A DNA stretch of 47,981 nucleotides, from NCBI RefSeq assembly GCF_008016535.1, contig NZ_SAXY01000043.1, positions 1 to 47,981 on the forward strand, written 5' to 3'. Every line of letters starts with the position of its first letter. Position 1 is the stretch's first letter. Origin of the DNA: Brachyspira pilosicoli (lineage in GTDB: Bacteria; Spirochaetota; Brachyspiria; Brachyspirales; Brachyspiraceae). The position numbers and the translations under genes were made by a program. This document shows positions 1 through 9,841 of the stretch, one piece after another. Under the pieces are notes generated by a model, which ran no database searches, was not told the DNA's origin, and saw only the letters and a program-made list of their open reading frames with translations.

Positions 1-163
1 TATTGTTTAAAATATATAAAAGTGATAAAAAGCATAGTTTCCAAAGAAAGTTTTCTTGGTCTGCCATTATTAAAACCTTTATATACTTTTCTTAATTCTT
101 CTAAAAGAAATAAATATGTTTTTTTAAGCCAATCACACTTTGACAATCAATCATTTTTATAAA
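1..163 (-). pseudogene. Transposase N-terminal fragment, runs off the left edge
   Basis: Read on the minus strand, a frame stays open from a TGA near 166 to the window edge. It encodes a stretch containing ELRKVYKGFNNGRPRKLSLE followed by TMLFITFIYFK. The GRPRKLS(L/I)E..L.(M/I)T pattern is typical of the N-terminal helix-turn-helix region of IS5-like DDE transposases. There is no ATG in this frame; an ATG lies in another frame just upstream near 153, so the 5' end may be frameshifted or the start may be TTG. Whether the rest of the element exists lies outside the window. The call rests on one motif. Confidence 0.5.
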
Positions 164-249
164 ATCCTTTTTTACGAATATATTAACATAATTCTTACTT
201 CTTTGAAACTATAAATTGATTTGTCAAGTACTTTTGAAACAAGTCTATT

Positions 250-1500
250 ATGAGATTTTTTAGACAAAGTTTATGTTTTTTATTTTTATTGTTAGCTATA
301 ATATCCTGTTCGGGAGGCTCTTCTAGCAAAGGTAAAACAACAATAAGATATATGTATTGGGATGTTACATATAATGATACTTTTGATGCTTTAAAAAGGG
401 CTTTTGAAGAAAAATATACAAATATACAGGTTATTGCTGAAATAGTACCTTTTAAACAATATTTCACTAAGTTACAATCAGCAGCTTCAAGCAGTGATAT
501 GGCAGATGTATTTTGGATGAATTTCCCTAATGCTCCTACATACATATCTGCTAATATATTAGAACCCTTAACATTCATAAATGATGATCCTGAATTAAAA
601 TCTTATGCAGATAATATGCCAAAACCTGCACATGATATTTATTTTAAAAATAATAATTATTATGCTATTCCTAAAGGTATGGACTCTATAGTATGTTTTG
701 TTAATACAAAAATATTTAAAGATGCTAATGTTGCTATACCTAATAATAATTGGACTTTAGATGATTTAGTAAAAGTTGCTCAAGAACTTCAACCTAAATT
801 GCCAGCTAATAGTTATGTATATGGTTTGGAATTAAATGAACAAAATGGTTATTTACCTTATGTTTTTGGTAATGGCGGTTATGATATAAAAGATGGCACT
901 AACATAGGTTGGGATAACCCTAAAACAATAGAAGCTATAGAATTATATACAAAAATAATTAATGAGCCTTGGTCTAGAGACCCTAATAGTGAAATAAGAG
1001 TTGCTGAAGATTATTTAGCTGGAAGATCTGCTATATTACAGGACTTAAGCACATTATTATATTCTATGCAAAAAAATCCAGAATTATTGTCTAATACTAT
1101 AATTTTACCTCTTCCTGTTATTACAGAAGGAAATCCTAGTTGTTTACATTCTGTTGGAGATGCTATTTTTGCTAAAAGTAAAAATAAAGAGGCTGCTATA
1201 GAGTTCTTTAAGTTTATGAACTCTCCAGAAGGTTTAGAAATACAGGCTAAAACTAGTATTTTCTTCCCATTGTCAGAGCCTTATATCAGCATACAAACAG
1301 AAAATTTACCTGTAAGTAAAGAATCTATATCAAATATAGTTTATAGTTGTACTAATAGTTTCCCTTATCCTTCTACATTAGAGTTTACAAGATATTTTAA
1401 AGATATGGATACAGCTGTAAAATCTATAGTACAAGAAAATAAACCAGCATCTGATACATTAAAAGCTCTTTCTGAAAATGTAAGAGGTTATATTAAATAA
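250..1500 (+). CDS. Carbohydrate ABC transporter substrate-binding lipoprotein (cluster 1)
   Basis: A 416-residue extracytoplasmic solute-binding protein of family 1 (the maltose/multiple-sugar type). The N-terminus is a short basic stretch, a hydrophobic core and a lipobox-like AIISC, with Cys20 as the likely lipidated residue, so the mature protein should be anchored at the outer face of the inner membrane. The family shows in the start YMYWDVTYNDTF and the C-terminal AAIEFFKFMNSPEGLE segment. It is followed after 26 bases by two permease genes, as in a sugar-import operon. No strong Shine-Dalgarno sequence precedes the ATG, but this start gives a sensible signal peptide. The sugar cannot be named from sequence; the neighbouring oxidoreductase suggests a sugar or polyol. 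Confidence 0.9.
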   Translation: MRFFRQSLCFLFLLLAIISCSGGSSSKGKTTIRYMYWDVTYNDTFDALKRAFEEKYTNIQVIAEIVPFKQYFTKLQSAASSSDMADVFWMNFPNAPTYISANILEPLTFINDDPELKSYADNMPKPAHDIYFKNNNYYAIPKGMDSIVCFVNTKIFKDANVAIPNNNWTLDDLVKVAQELQPKLPANSYVYGLELNEQNGYLPYVFGNGGYDIKDGTNIGWDNPKTIEAIELYTKIINEPWSRDPNSEIRVAEDYLAGRSAILQDLSTLLYSMQKNPELLSNTIILPLPVITEGNPSCLHSVGDAIFAKSKNKEAAIEFFKFMNSPEGLEIQAKTSIFFPLSEPYISIQTENLPVSKESISNIVYSCTNSFPYPSTLEFTRYFKDMDTAVKSIVQENKPASDTLKALSENVRGYIK

Positions 1501-1526
1501 TAAAAAATTAATAGGCAGATATTATT

Positions 1527-2423
1527 ATGATTAACAATTATAGAATCAGAGGGATATTAGTTGCTTTTGCTTTTATATTGCCTACATTTTTAGGTTTAGC
1601 AATATTTTACTATTATCCTTTCGTTCAAAATATCATTAATAGTTTTTTGGAAATAGATTATTTTGATAATGTAGTTGGTTGGGTTGGGCTATCCAATTAT
1701 AAAGAGGTATTAAATAATGAACATTTGTCTCATAGTATTATTTTTACTATGAAATATGCTATTGTTACAACTGTATTAAGTGTAGTACTTTCTTTATTAT
1801 TTGCTATAGCTTTGAATAAAAATATAAAAGGAGTGGGTATATATAGAGTATTATTCTATTTACCTGTTATAGCAATGCCTATAGCAATAATAGCTATTTG
1901 GAAGTGGATATTTAATTATGATTTTGGATTTGCCAATGCTATATTAGTTTCTATGGGATTTGTAGGGGTTCCATGGCTTAGAGAATCTGATGCTTTGTTT
2001 TTTGTAATAGTATTAATAGGTGTTTGGGGCAGAGTTGGATACAATATGATTATAATATATGCGGGCTTACAAAATATACCTACATTATATTATGAGGCAG
2101 CTAAGATAGATGGAGCTAATGCTGTATCAAGGTTTTTTAATATAACAATACCAATGATATCTCCTACTCTATTTTTTGTAACAGTATTAACTACAATAAG
2201 TTCTTTACAGGTCTTTGAATCTATATACGGACTCATAACAGCAAATACTAAAGTTGCTCAAGAAAGTTCTACTGTTATATACACTTTTTTTGAATATGCT
2301 TTTGTTAACAATCAAAAAGGTGTTGCCAGTGCATTATCAGTAATATTTTTAATAATCATATTAATTATTACTATAATACAGTTTGTTTTACAAAAATACT
2401 GGGTTCATTATGATCAAAATTGA
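1527..2423 (+). CDS. Sugar ABC transporter permease, MalF/UgpA type (cluster 1)
   Basis: A 298-residue integral membrane protein with about six hydrophobic helices. The cytoplasmic EAA loop that docks the ATPase is visible as YYEAAKIDGANAVSRFF followed by NITIPMISPT, around residues 189-212. The N-terminal hydrophobic start and the FLEIDYFD...WVGLSNY region match the MalF/UgpA-type partner of CUT1 importers. It lies 26 bases after the binding protein, and its stop overlaps the region just before the next permease, so the three genes are almost certainly cotranscribed. Confidence 0.92.
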   Translation: MINNYRIRGILVAFAFILPTFLGLAIFYYYPFVQNIINSFLEIDYFDNVVGWVGLSNYKEVLNNEHLSHSIIFTMKYAIVTTVLSVVLSLLFAIALNKNIKGVGIYRVLFYLPVIAMPIAIIAIWKWIFNYDFGFANAILVSMGFVGVPWLRESDALFFVIVLIGVWGRVGYNMIIIYAGLQNIPTLYYEAAKIDGANAVSRFFNITIPMISPTLFFVTVLTTISSLQVFESIYGLITANTKVAQESSTVIYTFFEYAFVNNQKGVASALSVIFLIIILIITIIQFVLQKYWVHYDQN

Positions 2424-2431
2424 GGTTTAAC

Positions 2432-3274
2432 ATGTTGAAAACAGCATCTATTAAAAATGAAAAGAAAATTGGGAATGTAATAATATACATTTTCCTTACT
2501 ATAGGGGCTATTATTAGCATATTTCCTTTTATAATACTTCTTCTTACTTGTTTTAAAACATATCAAGAGAGTATTAGTGTTCCTATGGTATTTTTTCCTA
2601 AATCTATTAATTTAAACAATTTTAAAAGTTTATTTGAAACTATTCCTTTTATGATAATGTTTTATAACACTGTTATTGTTACAATTGTTGTTGTTATATT
2701 TCAGGTTTTATTCTCTGCTATGGCTGGATATAGTTTAGTATTTTTAAAATTACCATTGAGGCGTATACTTCTTATAGTTTTCATAGCTGTACTTATGGTT
2801 CCATCTCAAGTTTATGTATTGCCTCAATTTTTATTAATACAAAAGATGGGTTTAACAAATACACTATTAGCCATTATGCTGCCTTTAATACCTAGTGCTT
2901 TTGGTACATTTATGTTTAGGCAGGCTTATGCTATAATGCCTATGTCATTATATGAAGCGGCTGTATTAGATGGAGCTAATGATTTTAGAGTATTTTGGCA
3001 TGTAATATTGCCTTTATCTAAGCCTACTTGTTTATCTTTAGCGGTTCTAGCAGGTTTAAATGCATGGAATAATTTGCTTTGGCCATTGATAGTAAATTCT
3101 TCTCAAGATAAATATACATTGTCTGTAGGAGTATCCACTTTGGTTACTAACTCTTTAGTTGAGTATCCTGTTATAATGTGCGGTTCTTTACTTGCACTTT
3201 TACCTATGGTTATAGCATTTTTATTTTTGAAAAAGTATATATTTGAAAGTACTTCATATTTTGGAAATAAATAA
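2432..3274 (+). CDS. Sugar ABC transporter permease, MalG/UgpE type (cluster 1)
   Basis: An approximately 280-residue membrane protein with six predicted helices and the EAA loop YEAAVLDGANDFRVFWHVIL followed by PLSKPT. It is the second half of the permease heterodimer with the upstream gene. The frame is open from a TTG at 2420, but I prefer the ATG at 2432. A GAGG at 2422-2425 sits six bases before that ATG, and the TTG overlaps the upstream stop codon. The gene is followed after about 40 bases by the oxidoreductase. Confidence 0.9.
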   Translation: MLKTASIKNEKKIGNVIIYIFLTIGAIISIFPFIILLLTCFKTYQESISVPMVFFPKSINLNNFKSLFETIPFMIMFYNTVIVTIVVVIFQVLFSAMAGYSLVFLKLPLRRILLIVFIAVLMVPSQVYVLPQFLLIQKMGLTNTLLAIMLPLIPSAFGTFMFRQAYAIMPMSLYEAAVLDGANDFRVFWHVILPLSKPTCLSLAVLAGLNAWNNLLWPLIVNSSQDKYTLSVGVSTLVTNSLVEYPVIMCGSLLALLPMVIAFLFLKKYIFESTSYFGNK

Positions 3275-3314
3275 CAAATATAAAAAAATTAATTAAATGA
3301 GGAGTTATTACATT

Positions 3315-4616
3315 ATGAGTAATAAAATAAAAATAGCAGTTATAGGGGCTGGAAACAGGTATTTATTCGCTTATTCTTCTTACATAAAGAAGCATTCAAA
3401 TGATATCGAATTAGTAGCGATAGCTGATATTTCAGAAGAGAGAAGAAAAATTGTAGGCGATTTCCATGAGTTAAAACAAGAGCAAATATTTTCAGATTGG
3501 AAGCCTATGCTCGAGTATATTAAAGACAAAAATGTTAATGGTGTATTTATTACTACTAGTGATAAAGATCATTATCTTCCAGCTATGGAATGTTTAAGAA
3601 GAGGCTATCATCTAATGCTTGAAAAACCTATGTCTCCGAATATACAAGAATGTATTGATATGGTTAATCTTGCAAATGAAAAGAAATTGATAGTAATGGT
3701 GGCACATGTATTAAGATACACTCCTTTCTTCATGAAAATAAAAGAAATTATTAAAAGCGGAGTTATTGGTAAGGTTCAAACTATTGCACATAATGAAAAT
3801 ATTTTAGCTTTTCATATGGCACATAGTTTTGTTAGAGGAAATTGGGGCAATTCTAATACATCAAGCCCTATAATATTGGCTAAAAGCTGCCATGATTTAG
3901 ATATTTTAGTTTCTTTAGTTGGTGATGATAAAGAATGCACTCATGTTGCTGGTTTTGGTAATTTAGGACATTTCAAGAAAGAATGTGCTCCTAAAGGTGC
4001 TACTGAGAGATGTTCTGATAAATGTCCTGTATATAAAACTTGTCCTTACAGTGTTGATGTTTATTATCATTTAATGGATAAGAGAGAGAGATCTTTTGCT
4101 ACAGTTGTTGCTCCTGCAAATACTAAAGAAGCATTGACTGAGGCTTTAAAAACTAGTCCTTATGGAAGATGTGTTTATCATTGCGATAATAATGTTTGCG
4201 ATCATATGTCTAATATTATTGAGTTTAATGACGGAACTACAGTTACTTTTGAATTGACTGCATTTACTGATGAGATGAGCAGAACAATTAAAGTTATGGG
4301 TTCTCATGGACAGATAAGAGCAACTACAGAAACAGATACTGTAGAAGTATCAGTATTTGGTGCTGGTGATGGTGATTATAAAAATAAAAATCTAACAGTT
4401 TATCACCCATTACAAGAAGCTCAAAAATCTAATCCTGAAGTTTCTGGTCATGATGGCGGTGATGATAGATTTATGGCTGGTTTTGTAAGTGCTTTAAGAG
4501 GAGAAACAGAACCATTTACTTCTGCTTCTGTATCTTTAAAAAGTCATCTTATGGCATTTGCTCTTGAAAAATCAAGATTAGAACATAAAGTTATAGATAT
4601 GTCTTCTTTTAAATGA
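3315..4616 (+). CDS. Gfo/Idh/MocA-family NAD(P)-dependent oxidoreductase
   Basis: A roughly 433-residue sugar or polyol dehydrogenase-like protein. It begins with a Rossmann dinucleotide-binding strand (KIAVIGAGNRY) and has the conserved EKPMSPN segment that positions the nicotinamide. The C-terminal half carries the family's substrate-binding fold. A cysteine-rich stretch near the middle (ECAPKGATERCSDKCPVYKT followed by CPYS) could bind a metal, as in some close relatives. The frame is open from an ATG at 3297, but GGAG at 3301-3304 is well spaced for the ATG at 3315. Its place directly after the permeases suggests it oxidises the imported compound or a derivative. Confidence 0.88.
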   Translation: MSNKIKIAVIGAGNRYLFAYSSYIKKHSNDIELVAIADISEERRKIVGDFHELKQEQIFSDWKPMLEYIKDKNVNGVFITTSDKDHYLPAMECLRRGYHLMLEKPMSPNIQECIDMVNLANEKKLIVMVAHVLRYTPFFMKIKEIIKSGVIGKVQTIAHNENILAFHMAHSFVRGNWGNSNTSSPIILAKSCHDLDILVSLVGDDKECTHVAGFGNLGHFKKECAPKGATERCSDKCPVYKTCPYSVDVYYHLMDKRERSFATVVAPANTKEALTEALKTSPYGRCVYHCDNNVCDHMSNIIEFNDGTTVTFELTAFTDEMSRTIKVMGSHGQIRATTETDTVEVSVFGAGDGDYKNKNLTVYHPLQEAQKSNPEVSGHDGGDDRFMAGFVSALRGETEPFTSASVSLKSHLMAFALEKSRLEHKVIDMSSFK

Positions 4617-4646
4617 TAATTTCATTATTAATAACATATCTATTTA

Positions 4647-4675
4647 TTGACAACGATGTTAAAAATTATTATACT
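4647..4675 (+). promoter_or_regulatory. Sigma70-type promoter for the second sugar ABC cluster
   Basis: TTGACA at 4647-4652 and TATACT at 4670-4675 are separated by exactly 17 bases, about 30 bases before the binding-protein ATG. A small dyad, TATAC-6 bases-GTATA at 4670-4685, overlaps the -10 and the likely start point and could be an operator, though such AT-rich dyads also arise by chance. Confidence 0.75.
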
Positions 4676-4705
4676 TTGTAGTATACTTATTTAGGAGTTT
4701 TCAAT

Positions 4706-5956
4706 ATGAAAAAAGTTCTTCTATTATTATGTAGTTTTGTATTTGTTTTTTTCTTGTTCTCTTGCGGTAAAGCAGATGATTCCAACAAAAAAAAGATTGT
4801 ATATTGGTCTATGTGGAATGAAGTAGAGCCACAAGGACAGGTTATTAAAGCAGCAATAGAAGATTATATGAAAAAATATCCAGATGTTGCTGTAGAAGTA
4901 AACTGGAACGGAAGAGAAATAAGAAAAACTCTTCAGCCTGCTCTCGATAATAATCAGGCTATAGATTTATGGGATGAAGATTTAGAAAGAACTATAAGAA
5001 CTTGGGGAAAGTATGCTTTGCCTTTAGACGAATATGTTGCTAAAAGTTATGACGGAACAGATGGAAAGGCATATCAAAATGTTGTAATTAAATCTCTTTT
5101 AGATTTAGGTAAAACTTTTTCTGAAGACGGTAAACTTTATGCTGTACCATATCAGCCATTTACTTTCCTAATCATGTATAACAAAGACCATTTTGCTAAA
5201 GCAGGAATCACAAAACTTCCAGAAACTTGGGCTGAGTTTAAAGATGCTTGTGCTAAATTAAAAGCAGCAGGATATATACCTATAACTGTAGATGATGCTT
5301 ATGTTGATGTAATAATCGGATATCAAATAGCAAGATATAAAGGTTCTGATTGGGTAAAAAAATTAGTACAACAAGGTTTATGGGACGATCCGGCAGTTTT
5401 ACAAGCTGCTAAAGATTGGGAAGAGATGTATAAATTGGGCTATATATCTCCTAACGTAGCTGGAAATAAATATCCTCAAGGTCAGCAAGAAATAGCAAAC
5501 GGCGAAGTATCTATGTATTTGAATGGTACTTGGCTTGTTAATGAAATAATGCCTACTACAGGTCCTGATTTCCCTTGGGGACAATTCCCTTATCCTACAG
5601 TTCCTAACGGAGTATCTGGTCTTTATGATTTAAATTATGGCGGACAATCTTTCCAAGTTAATAAAAATACTAAATATCCAGAAGAAGTATTCCAATTAAT
5701 AGTTCATCTTACTACTGGAGAATGGGATAAACAGTTAGCAGAAAAAACTTATGGCGTACCTATGGCTAATACTACTGACTGGCCTAAACAATTAACTGAT
5801 GCTAAAGAGGTATTCTCTAAATTAGGTTCTTGCTATCCTTGGGCTGGAGGTATTGAATTTAATCCTGATAAAACTCCAGTTATAACAGCAGCTTTCACAG
5901 GTGTTCTTACTGGTAAAAGCACTGCTGAACAATTCGTAGCTGAAGTAAAAAAATAA
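4706..5956 (+). CDS. Carbohydrate ABC transporter substrate-binding lipoprotein (cluster 2)
   Basis: A 416-residue family 1 solute-binding protein. It has a strong signal peptide ending in the lipobox FLFSC (Cys20) and the typical mature start KKIVYWSMWNE. Further family features are YAVPYQPFTFLIMYNK, where the protein should contact ligand, and a GTWLVNE segment. A good RBS (TAGGAG) precedes the ATG and a consensus promoter lies just upstream. It is the same length as the cluster 1 binding protein but clearly divergent in sequence, so it probably binds a different sugar. A perfect hairpin follows before the permeases. Confidence 0.92.
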   Translation: MKKVLLLLCSFVFVFFLFSCGKADDSNKKKIVYWSMWNEVEPQGQVIKAAIEDYMKKYPDVAVEVNWNGREIRKTLQPALDNNQAIDLWDEDLERTIRTWGKYALPLDEYVAKSYDGTDGKAYQNVVIKSLLDLGKTFSEDGKLYAVPYQPFTFLIMYNKDHFAKAGITKLPETWAEFKDACAKLKAAGYIPITVDDAYVDVIIGYQIARYKGSDWVKKLVQQGLWDDPAVLQAAKDWEEMYKLGYISPNVAGNKYPQGQQEIANGEVSMYLNGTWLVNEIMPTTGPDFPWGQFPYPTVPNGVSGLYDLNYGGQSFQVNKNTKYPEEVFQLIVHLTTGEWDKQLAEKTYGVPMANTTDWPKQLTDAKEVFSKLGSCYPWAGGIEFNPDKTPVITAAFTGVLTGKSTAEQFVAEVKK

Positions 5957-5978
5957 AATAATAAAAAATGCTTAATTA

Positions 5979-6018
5979 CTATGTTATTATGAATTATACT
6001 TCATAATAACATAGTTTT
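5979..6018 (+). terminator. Hairpin between binding-protein and permease genes
   Basis: A perfect 14-bp inverted repeat (CTATGTTATTATGA at 5979-5992 and its complement at 6001-6014) with an 8-base loop, followed by TTTT. It lies in the 78-base gap between the binding protein and the first permease. It looks like a partial terminator or a 3'-end stabiliser that would give more binding-protein mRNA than permease mRNA, as is known for malE-malF type operons. Confidence 0.75.
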
Positions 6019-6034
6019 ATATAGGAGTAGTAGT

Positions 6035-6949
6035 ATGTTAAAAAAGACTAGATTGCCTATGATTATTCTCTTTTTGGCTCCTGCAGTTTTACTTTATATA
6101 CTTATCTTTCTTTATCCTACAATAAAAACTATTTTAATGAGTTTTTTTAAGATGGATTCTATATCGGCTAAAATGTCTGAATGGTCTTTTGTAGGTTTAG
6201 GGAATTTTATGAATCTGTTAAATAGTCAAGTATTTATGCAGTCTATGAAAAATATTTTCTTCATATGGCTTATAGGTGGAATTATAATATTCTTTTTTGC
6301 CATACTATTTGCAGTTATTCTTACTTCTGGAGTAAAATTCAAATCTTTTTATAGGTCAGTTATATATTTACCTAACGTAGTATCTGCTGTTGCTATGGCT
6401 ACTATGTGGATTCATTATGTTTATAATGCAAGATATGGACTTCTAAAAAATGTATTTAGTTTTTTGCATTTAGATAAATTAGCAGAAATGCAATGGACTT
6501 CTCCTGATAATGTATTTATGGCATTGGTTATAGCATATTCTTTTGGTATGGTTGGATATTTTATGCTTATTTTTATAGCAGGAATAGATAGAATACCTAA
6601 AGACTTTTATGAGGCAGCTACTATTGATGGGGCAAATGCATTTCAGCAGTTTTTCCAAATTACTCTTCCTTTATTGTCTGATATTATGAGAACAAATGTA
6701 GTTTTATGGACAATTAATGCTGTAGGCTTTTTTGTTTGGTCGCAATTATTCTCTCCATTAATACCAGAGCCGGGAACCGTTACACCTATGGTTTACATGT
6801 ATCAGGAAGTGTTTGGAGCTAATAATAATGTTATTATAGATAGAAATGTTGGTAATGGTGCTGCTGTCGGAGTAGTACTTACTTTGGTAATTGTTTTATC
6901 TTCTATTATTACAAATGCCATATTTAAAGACAAAAAATTGGAATTTTAA
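6035..6949 (+). CDS. Sugar ABC transporter permease, MalF/UgpA type (cluster 2)
   Basis: A 304-residue membrane protein with about six helices. The EAA loop is YEAATIDGANAFQQFFQITL followed by PLLSD, near residues 192-216. An RBS (AGGAG at about 6023) precedes the ATG. It pairs with the next gene to form the membrane pore of the second CUT1-type importer. Confidence 0.92.
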   Translation: MLKKTRLPMIILFLAPAVLLYILIFLYPTIKTILMSFFKMDSISAKMSEWSFVGLGNFMNLLNSQVFMQSMKNIFFIWLIGGIIIFFFAILFAVILTSGVKFKSFYRSVIYLPNVVSAVAMATMWIHYVYNARYGLLKNVFSFLHLDKLAEMQWTSPDNVFMALVIAYSFGMVGYFMLIFIAGIDRIPKDFYEAATIDGANAFQQFFQITLPLLSDIMRTNVVLWTINAVGFFVWSQLFSPLIPEPGTVTPMVYMYQEVFGANNNVIIDRNVGNGAAVGVVLTLVIVLSSIITNAIFKDKKLEF

Positions 6950-6966
6950 TTCTTAAGGGAAAAATA

Positions 6967-7803
6967 ATGACTAAAAAATATAAACAAATTGATTTATTGC
7001 CAGGATATGCTTTATTATCGCTTTGGTGTGCTTTTACTTTTTTAGTTATAGGCTGGATAATATTGGCTTCTTTTTCTACTACACCAAATATATTTCAAAA
7101 TACTTTATTTAAAGATGGTTTGCATCCGGAAAATTATGTTAAAGCATTAGTTACACATAATGTAGCTAAATATTTTTTAAACTCCATTATATACACTATT
7201 ATTTCTTGTTTCGGAATAGTATTAGTTGGAGCACCTGCTGCATATATTTTAGCAAGATTTCTGTTTAAATTTAATAATGCAATACAAAAAGTGTTTGTAA
7301 TGGCTTTAGGTATACCTGCTATTATGATTATTATGCCTCTTTTTGGTATAGTAACTGCACTTAAAATGACTAATTCAAGATTGGTATTAATAATACTTTA
7401 CATAGGAATTAATATACCTTTTACTGTATTCTTTCTCATAGCTTTCTTTAAAAATTTATCATTTACATTTGAAGAAGCTGCAGCAATAGATGGATGCAGC
7501 CCTATGAAAACTTTTTGGATAATAATGCTTCCATTGGCTCAGCCCGGTATAATAACAGTTACTATTTTCAACTTTATTACTGTGTGGAACGAATATTTTA
7601 TGGCTTTAATATTTGCTAATAATTCTAATATGAGACCCCTTGCTGTAGGCTTATTCTCTATGATTCAATCTATGAGATATACCGGTGATTGGGCAGGTAT
7701 GTTTGCTGCGGTTGTTATAGTATTCTTGCCTACTTTTATACTATATATTATACTTTCAGAGAAAATTATTGCTAATGTTACTGGCGGTGCGATAAAAGGA
7801 TAA
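6967..7803 (+). CDS. Sugar ABC transporter permease, MalG/UgpE type (cluster 2)
   Basis: A 278-residue membrane protein with six predicted helices and the EAA loop FEEAAAIDGCSPMKTFWIIM followed by LPLAQPG. It lies 17 bases after its partner permease, with AAGGGA as RBS, and 13 bases before the DUF5107 gene, so all are likely one transcript. No ATPase is present in this cluster; the nearest is the single MsmX-like gene 2.3 kb downstream. Confidence 0.92.
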   Translation: MTKKYKQIDLLPGYALLSLWCAFTFLVIGWIILASFSTTPNIFQNTLFKDGLHPENYVKALVTHNVAKYFLNSIIYTIISCFGIVLVGAPAAYILARFLFKFNNAIQKVFVMALGIPAIMIIMPLFGIVTALKMTNSRLVLIILYIGINIPFTVFFLIAFFKNLSFTFEEAAAIDGCSPMKTFWIIMLPLAQPGIITVTIFNFITVWNEYFMALIFANNSNMRPLAVGLFSMIQSMRYTGDWAGMFAAVVIVFLPTFILYIILSEKIIANVTGGAIKG

Positions 7804-7816
7804 TCAAGGATTTTAA

Positions 7817-9841
7817 ATGAAAATATATATTTCCAATTTGCAAATAGAAGGAAGTTTATTAAAAGGAGAAAATCCTTTACCTATATTTAGAGATAGACAA
7901 AAAGATAAACCTATTCAAAGTGATGGTACTCTCACAGAAGAAAGTATGGAAAATATAGGCTATGAAATTGGTCTTAGAGTATTACCATATAAACTTCAGG
8001 ATAGATATGATAGAAATAGAACTAATATAAAATTAAAGACTGTTGTTATAGAAAATGATAAAATTAAGGCGGTTTTTTTATGTGAATATGGCGGTAGGTT
8101 ATATTCTATGCAAGATAAAGAAACAGGAAAAGAAATTCTATTTAAAAATCCTGTTTTTCAGCTTGCCAATTTAGCTACAAGGAATGCATGGTTTTCTGGA
8201 GGAATAGAATGGAATGTGTCTCAGTTTGGTCATTCTCTTCAGACATGCGAACCTTTGTTTTTTGCTACAGTGAAAGATAAAAATAATGAAGAGTTTCTAA
8301 GAATTTATGAATTTGAAAGAACAAAGAGAATATATTATCAAATAGATTTTAGATTATTAGATGGAGATAAAAATCTATATGCATATATAAAAATCATTAA
8401 TGATGATGACTATAAGAAATCTATGTATTGGTGGACTAATATTGCTGTTAGAGAAGAGAAAAATATAAGAGTTTTTTCTTCTACAGAAGATATAGTTTAT
8501 ATTTATCAAGATAGTGTTGGTTCTACTGAAAACGCTATAAAAAAATTTGGAGCTTCTAAACTACCAAAAACTCCATTTGTAGAAGATGGAAGTTATCCGC
8601 TTAATTTCCAATATTCTAGTGAATACTTCTTTCAAACTAAAAAAGATACTATTAGTCCTTGGGAAGCTGCTGTTTATAATGATGGCTTTATGTTTTTTGA
8701 AAGGTCTACAAATAAATTAAGATATAGAAAAATGTTTTGCTGGGGTAATTTGAAAGGCGGAAGAAAGTGGGAAAGCTTTTTATCTAAAGACAACGAAGGA
8801 GAATATATTGAACTTCAGGCTGGTATAATGCCTACTCAGGTTAATGGTTTTGATATGGATGCTAACAGTATAATAGAATTTATTCAGGCATTTAGTTTTG
8901 ATAATTTAAAAGATAATTATGATGATATATTTGCTGAAGATTATTCTAAGGCTAGAGAAAAAGTAGAAAAAATAGTTGATAATAATATTAATGAAAATTA
9001 TTTGAACAGCCTTATGAAAATATATTCAGAAGAATCAAATTTAGAAATTAATGAAGTTTTATTCTATGGCAATGGTTGGGGAGCTTTAGAAGATATTAGA
9101 AGAGAAAAATACAAGTTAAAAAAATCTCCTTCTGCACTTAAATTCCCAAAAGATTCTATAAAAGAAGATTGCAAAATATGGCTTGATTTATTAGAAAATG
9201 GATATATGAATGAGTTAGAAACTGAAGAATTGCCAATATCATATATGATAGATTATAAAGATATATTAGAAAATTCTAGCAAAATTAACGCAGCTTCTCT
9301 TTTACATCTCGGAATTATATATTATGAAAATTTTGAAGAAGATAAAGCTTTAGAAATATGGTTAAAATCAATAGATATTAAACCTACAGCAATTGCTTAC
9401 AGAAATATATCTGTATATTATAAAAATAAAGACGATTATAAAAAAGCTCTCTATTATATGGAAAATACTATTAGTATTTTTGATGGAAAAGAAATAGATG
9501 AAGCTTTTTTAGCTGAGTATTTTTATTTATTAGACTATTTAAAAGAATATGATAAAATAATACAACTATACGAAAAATATGGATATTATGAAAAAATAGC
9601 TATATATGCCGCACGTTCGTATTTGGCGTTAAAACAGTATGAAAAACTTGAAAAAATATTTAAAATGGAACAGATTACTATAAGGGAGGGAGAAAACTAT
9701 ATACTTGATGTTTATTTTGAATATATTGCTATGCTAAAATCTAAAAAAGATGGTGTTGAATTTAATAAAGAACTTATAAAAAAAGTAAGAATGGAGGAAC
9801 AAGCTCCTGAAAATTTAGATTTTAGAATGGTAAAAAGATAA
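7817..9841 (+). CDS. DUF5107 domain protein with C-terminal TPR-like repeats
   Basis: A 674-residue protein with no signal peptide, so probably cytoplasmic. The N-terminal half (about residues 45-370) matches my recollection of DUF5107, a beta-rich galactose-mutarotase-like domain. Visible pieces are CEYGGRLYSMQDKETGKE, the WFSGGIEWN segment and YWWTN. The C-terminal part (about residues 480-640) has repeated helix pairs such as ALEIWLKSIDIKPTAIAYRN and KALYYMENTIS that look like TPRs. It follows the permeases by 13 bases with an AAGGA RBS. Aldose-epimerase-like folds bind sugars, so a role in handling the imported sugar is plausible, but the activity is unknown. Confidence 0.8.
   Translation: MKIYISNLQIEGSLLKGENPLPIFRDRQKDKPIQSDGTLTEESMENIGYEIGLRVLPYKLQDRYDRNRTNIKLKTVVIENDKIKAVFLCEYGGRLYSMQDKETGKEILFKNPVFQLANLATRNAWFSGGIEWNVSQFGHSLQTCEPLFFATVKDKNNEEFLRIYEFERTKRIYYQIDFRLLDGDKNLYAYIKIINDDDYKKSMYWWTNIAVREEKNIRVFSSTEDIVYIYQDSVGSTENAIKKFGASKLPKTPFVEDGSYPLNFQYSSEYFFQTKKDTISPWEAAVYNDGFMFFERSTNKLRYRKMFCWGNLKGGRKWESFLSKDNEGEYIELQAGIMPTQVNGFDMDANSIIEFIQAFSFDNLKDNYDDIFAEDYSKAREKVEKIVDNNINENYLNSLMKIYSEESNLEINEVLFYGNGWGALEDIRREKYKLKKSPSALKFPKDSIKEDCKIWLDLLENGYMNELETEELPISYMIDYKDILENSSKINAASLLHLGIIYYENFEEDKALEIWLKSIDIKPTAIAYRNISVYYKNKDDYKKALYYMENTISIFDGKEIDEAFLAEYFYLLDYLKEYDKIIQLYEKYGYYEKIAIYAARSYLALKQYEKLEKIFKMEQITIREGENYILDVYFEYIAMLKSKKDGVEFNKELIKKVRMEEQAPENLDFRMVKR

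Noticed and set aside
195-578. 127-residue minus-strand frame over the start of the first binding protein
   Set aside because: It overlaps a convincing signal peptide and lipoprotein gene on the other strand and has no family features.
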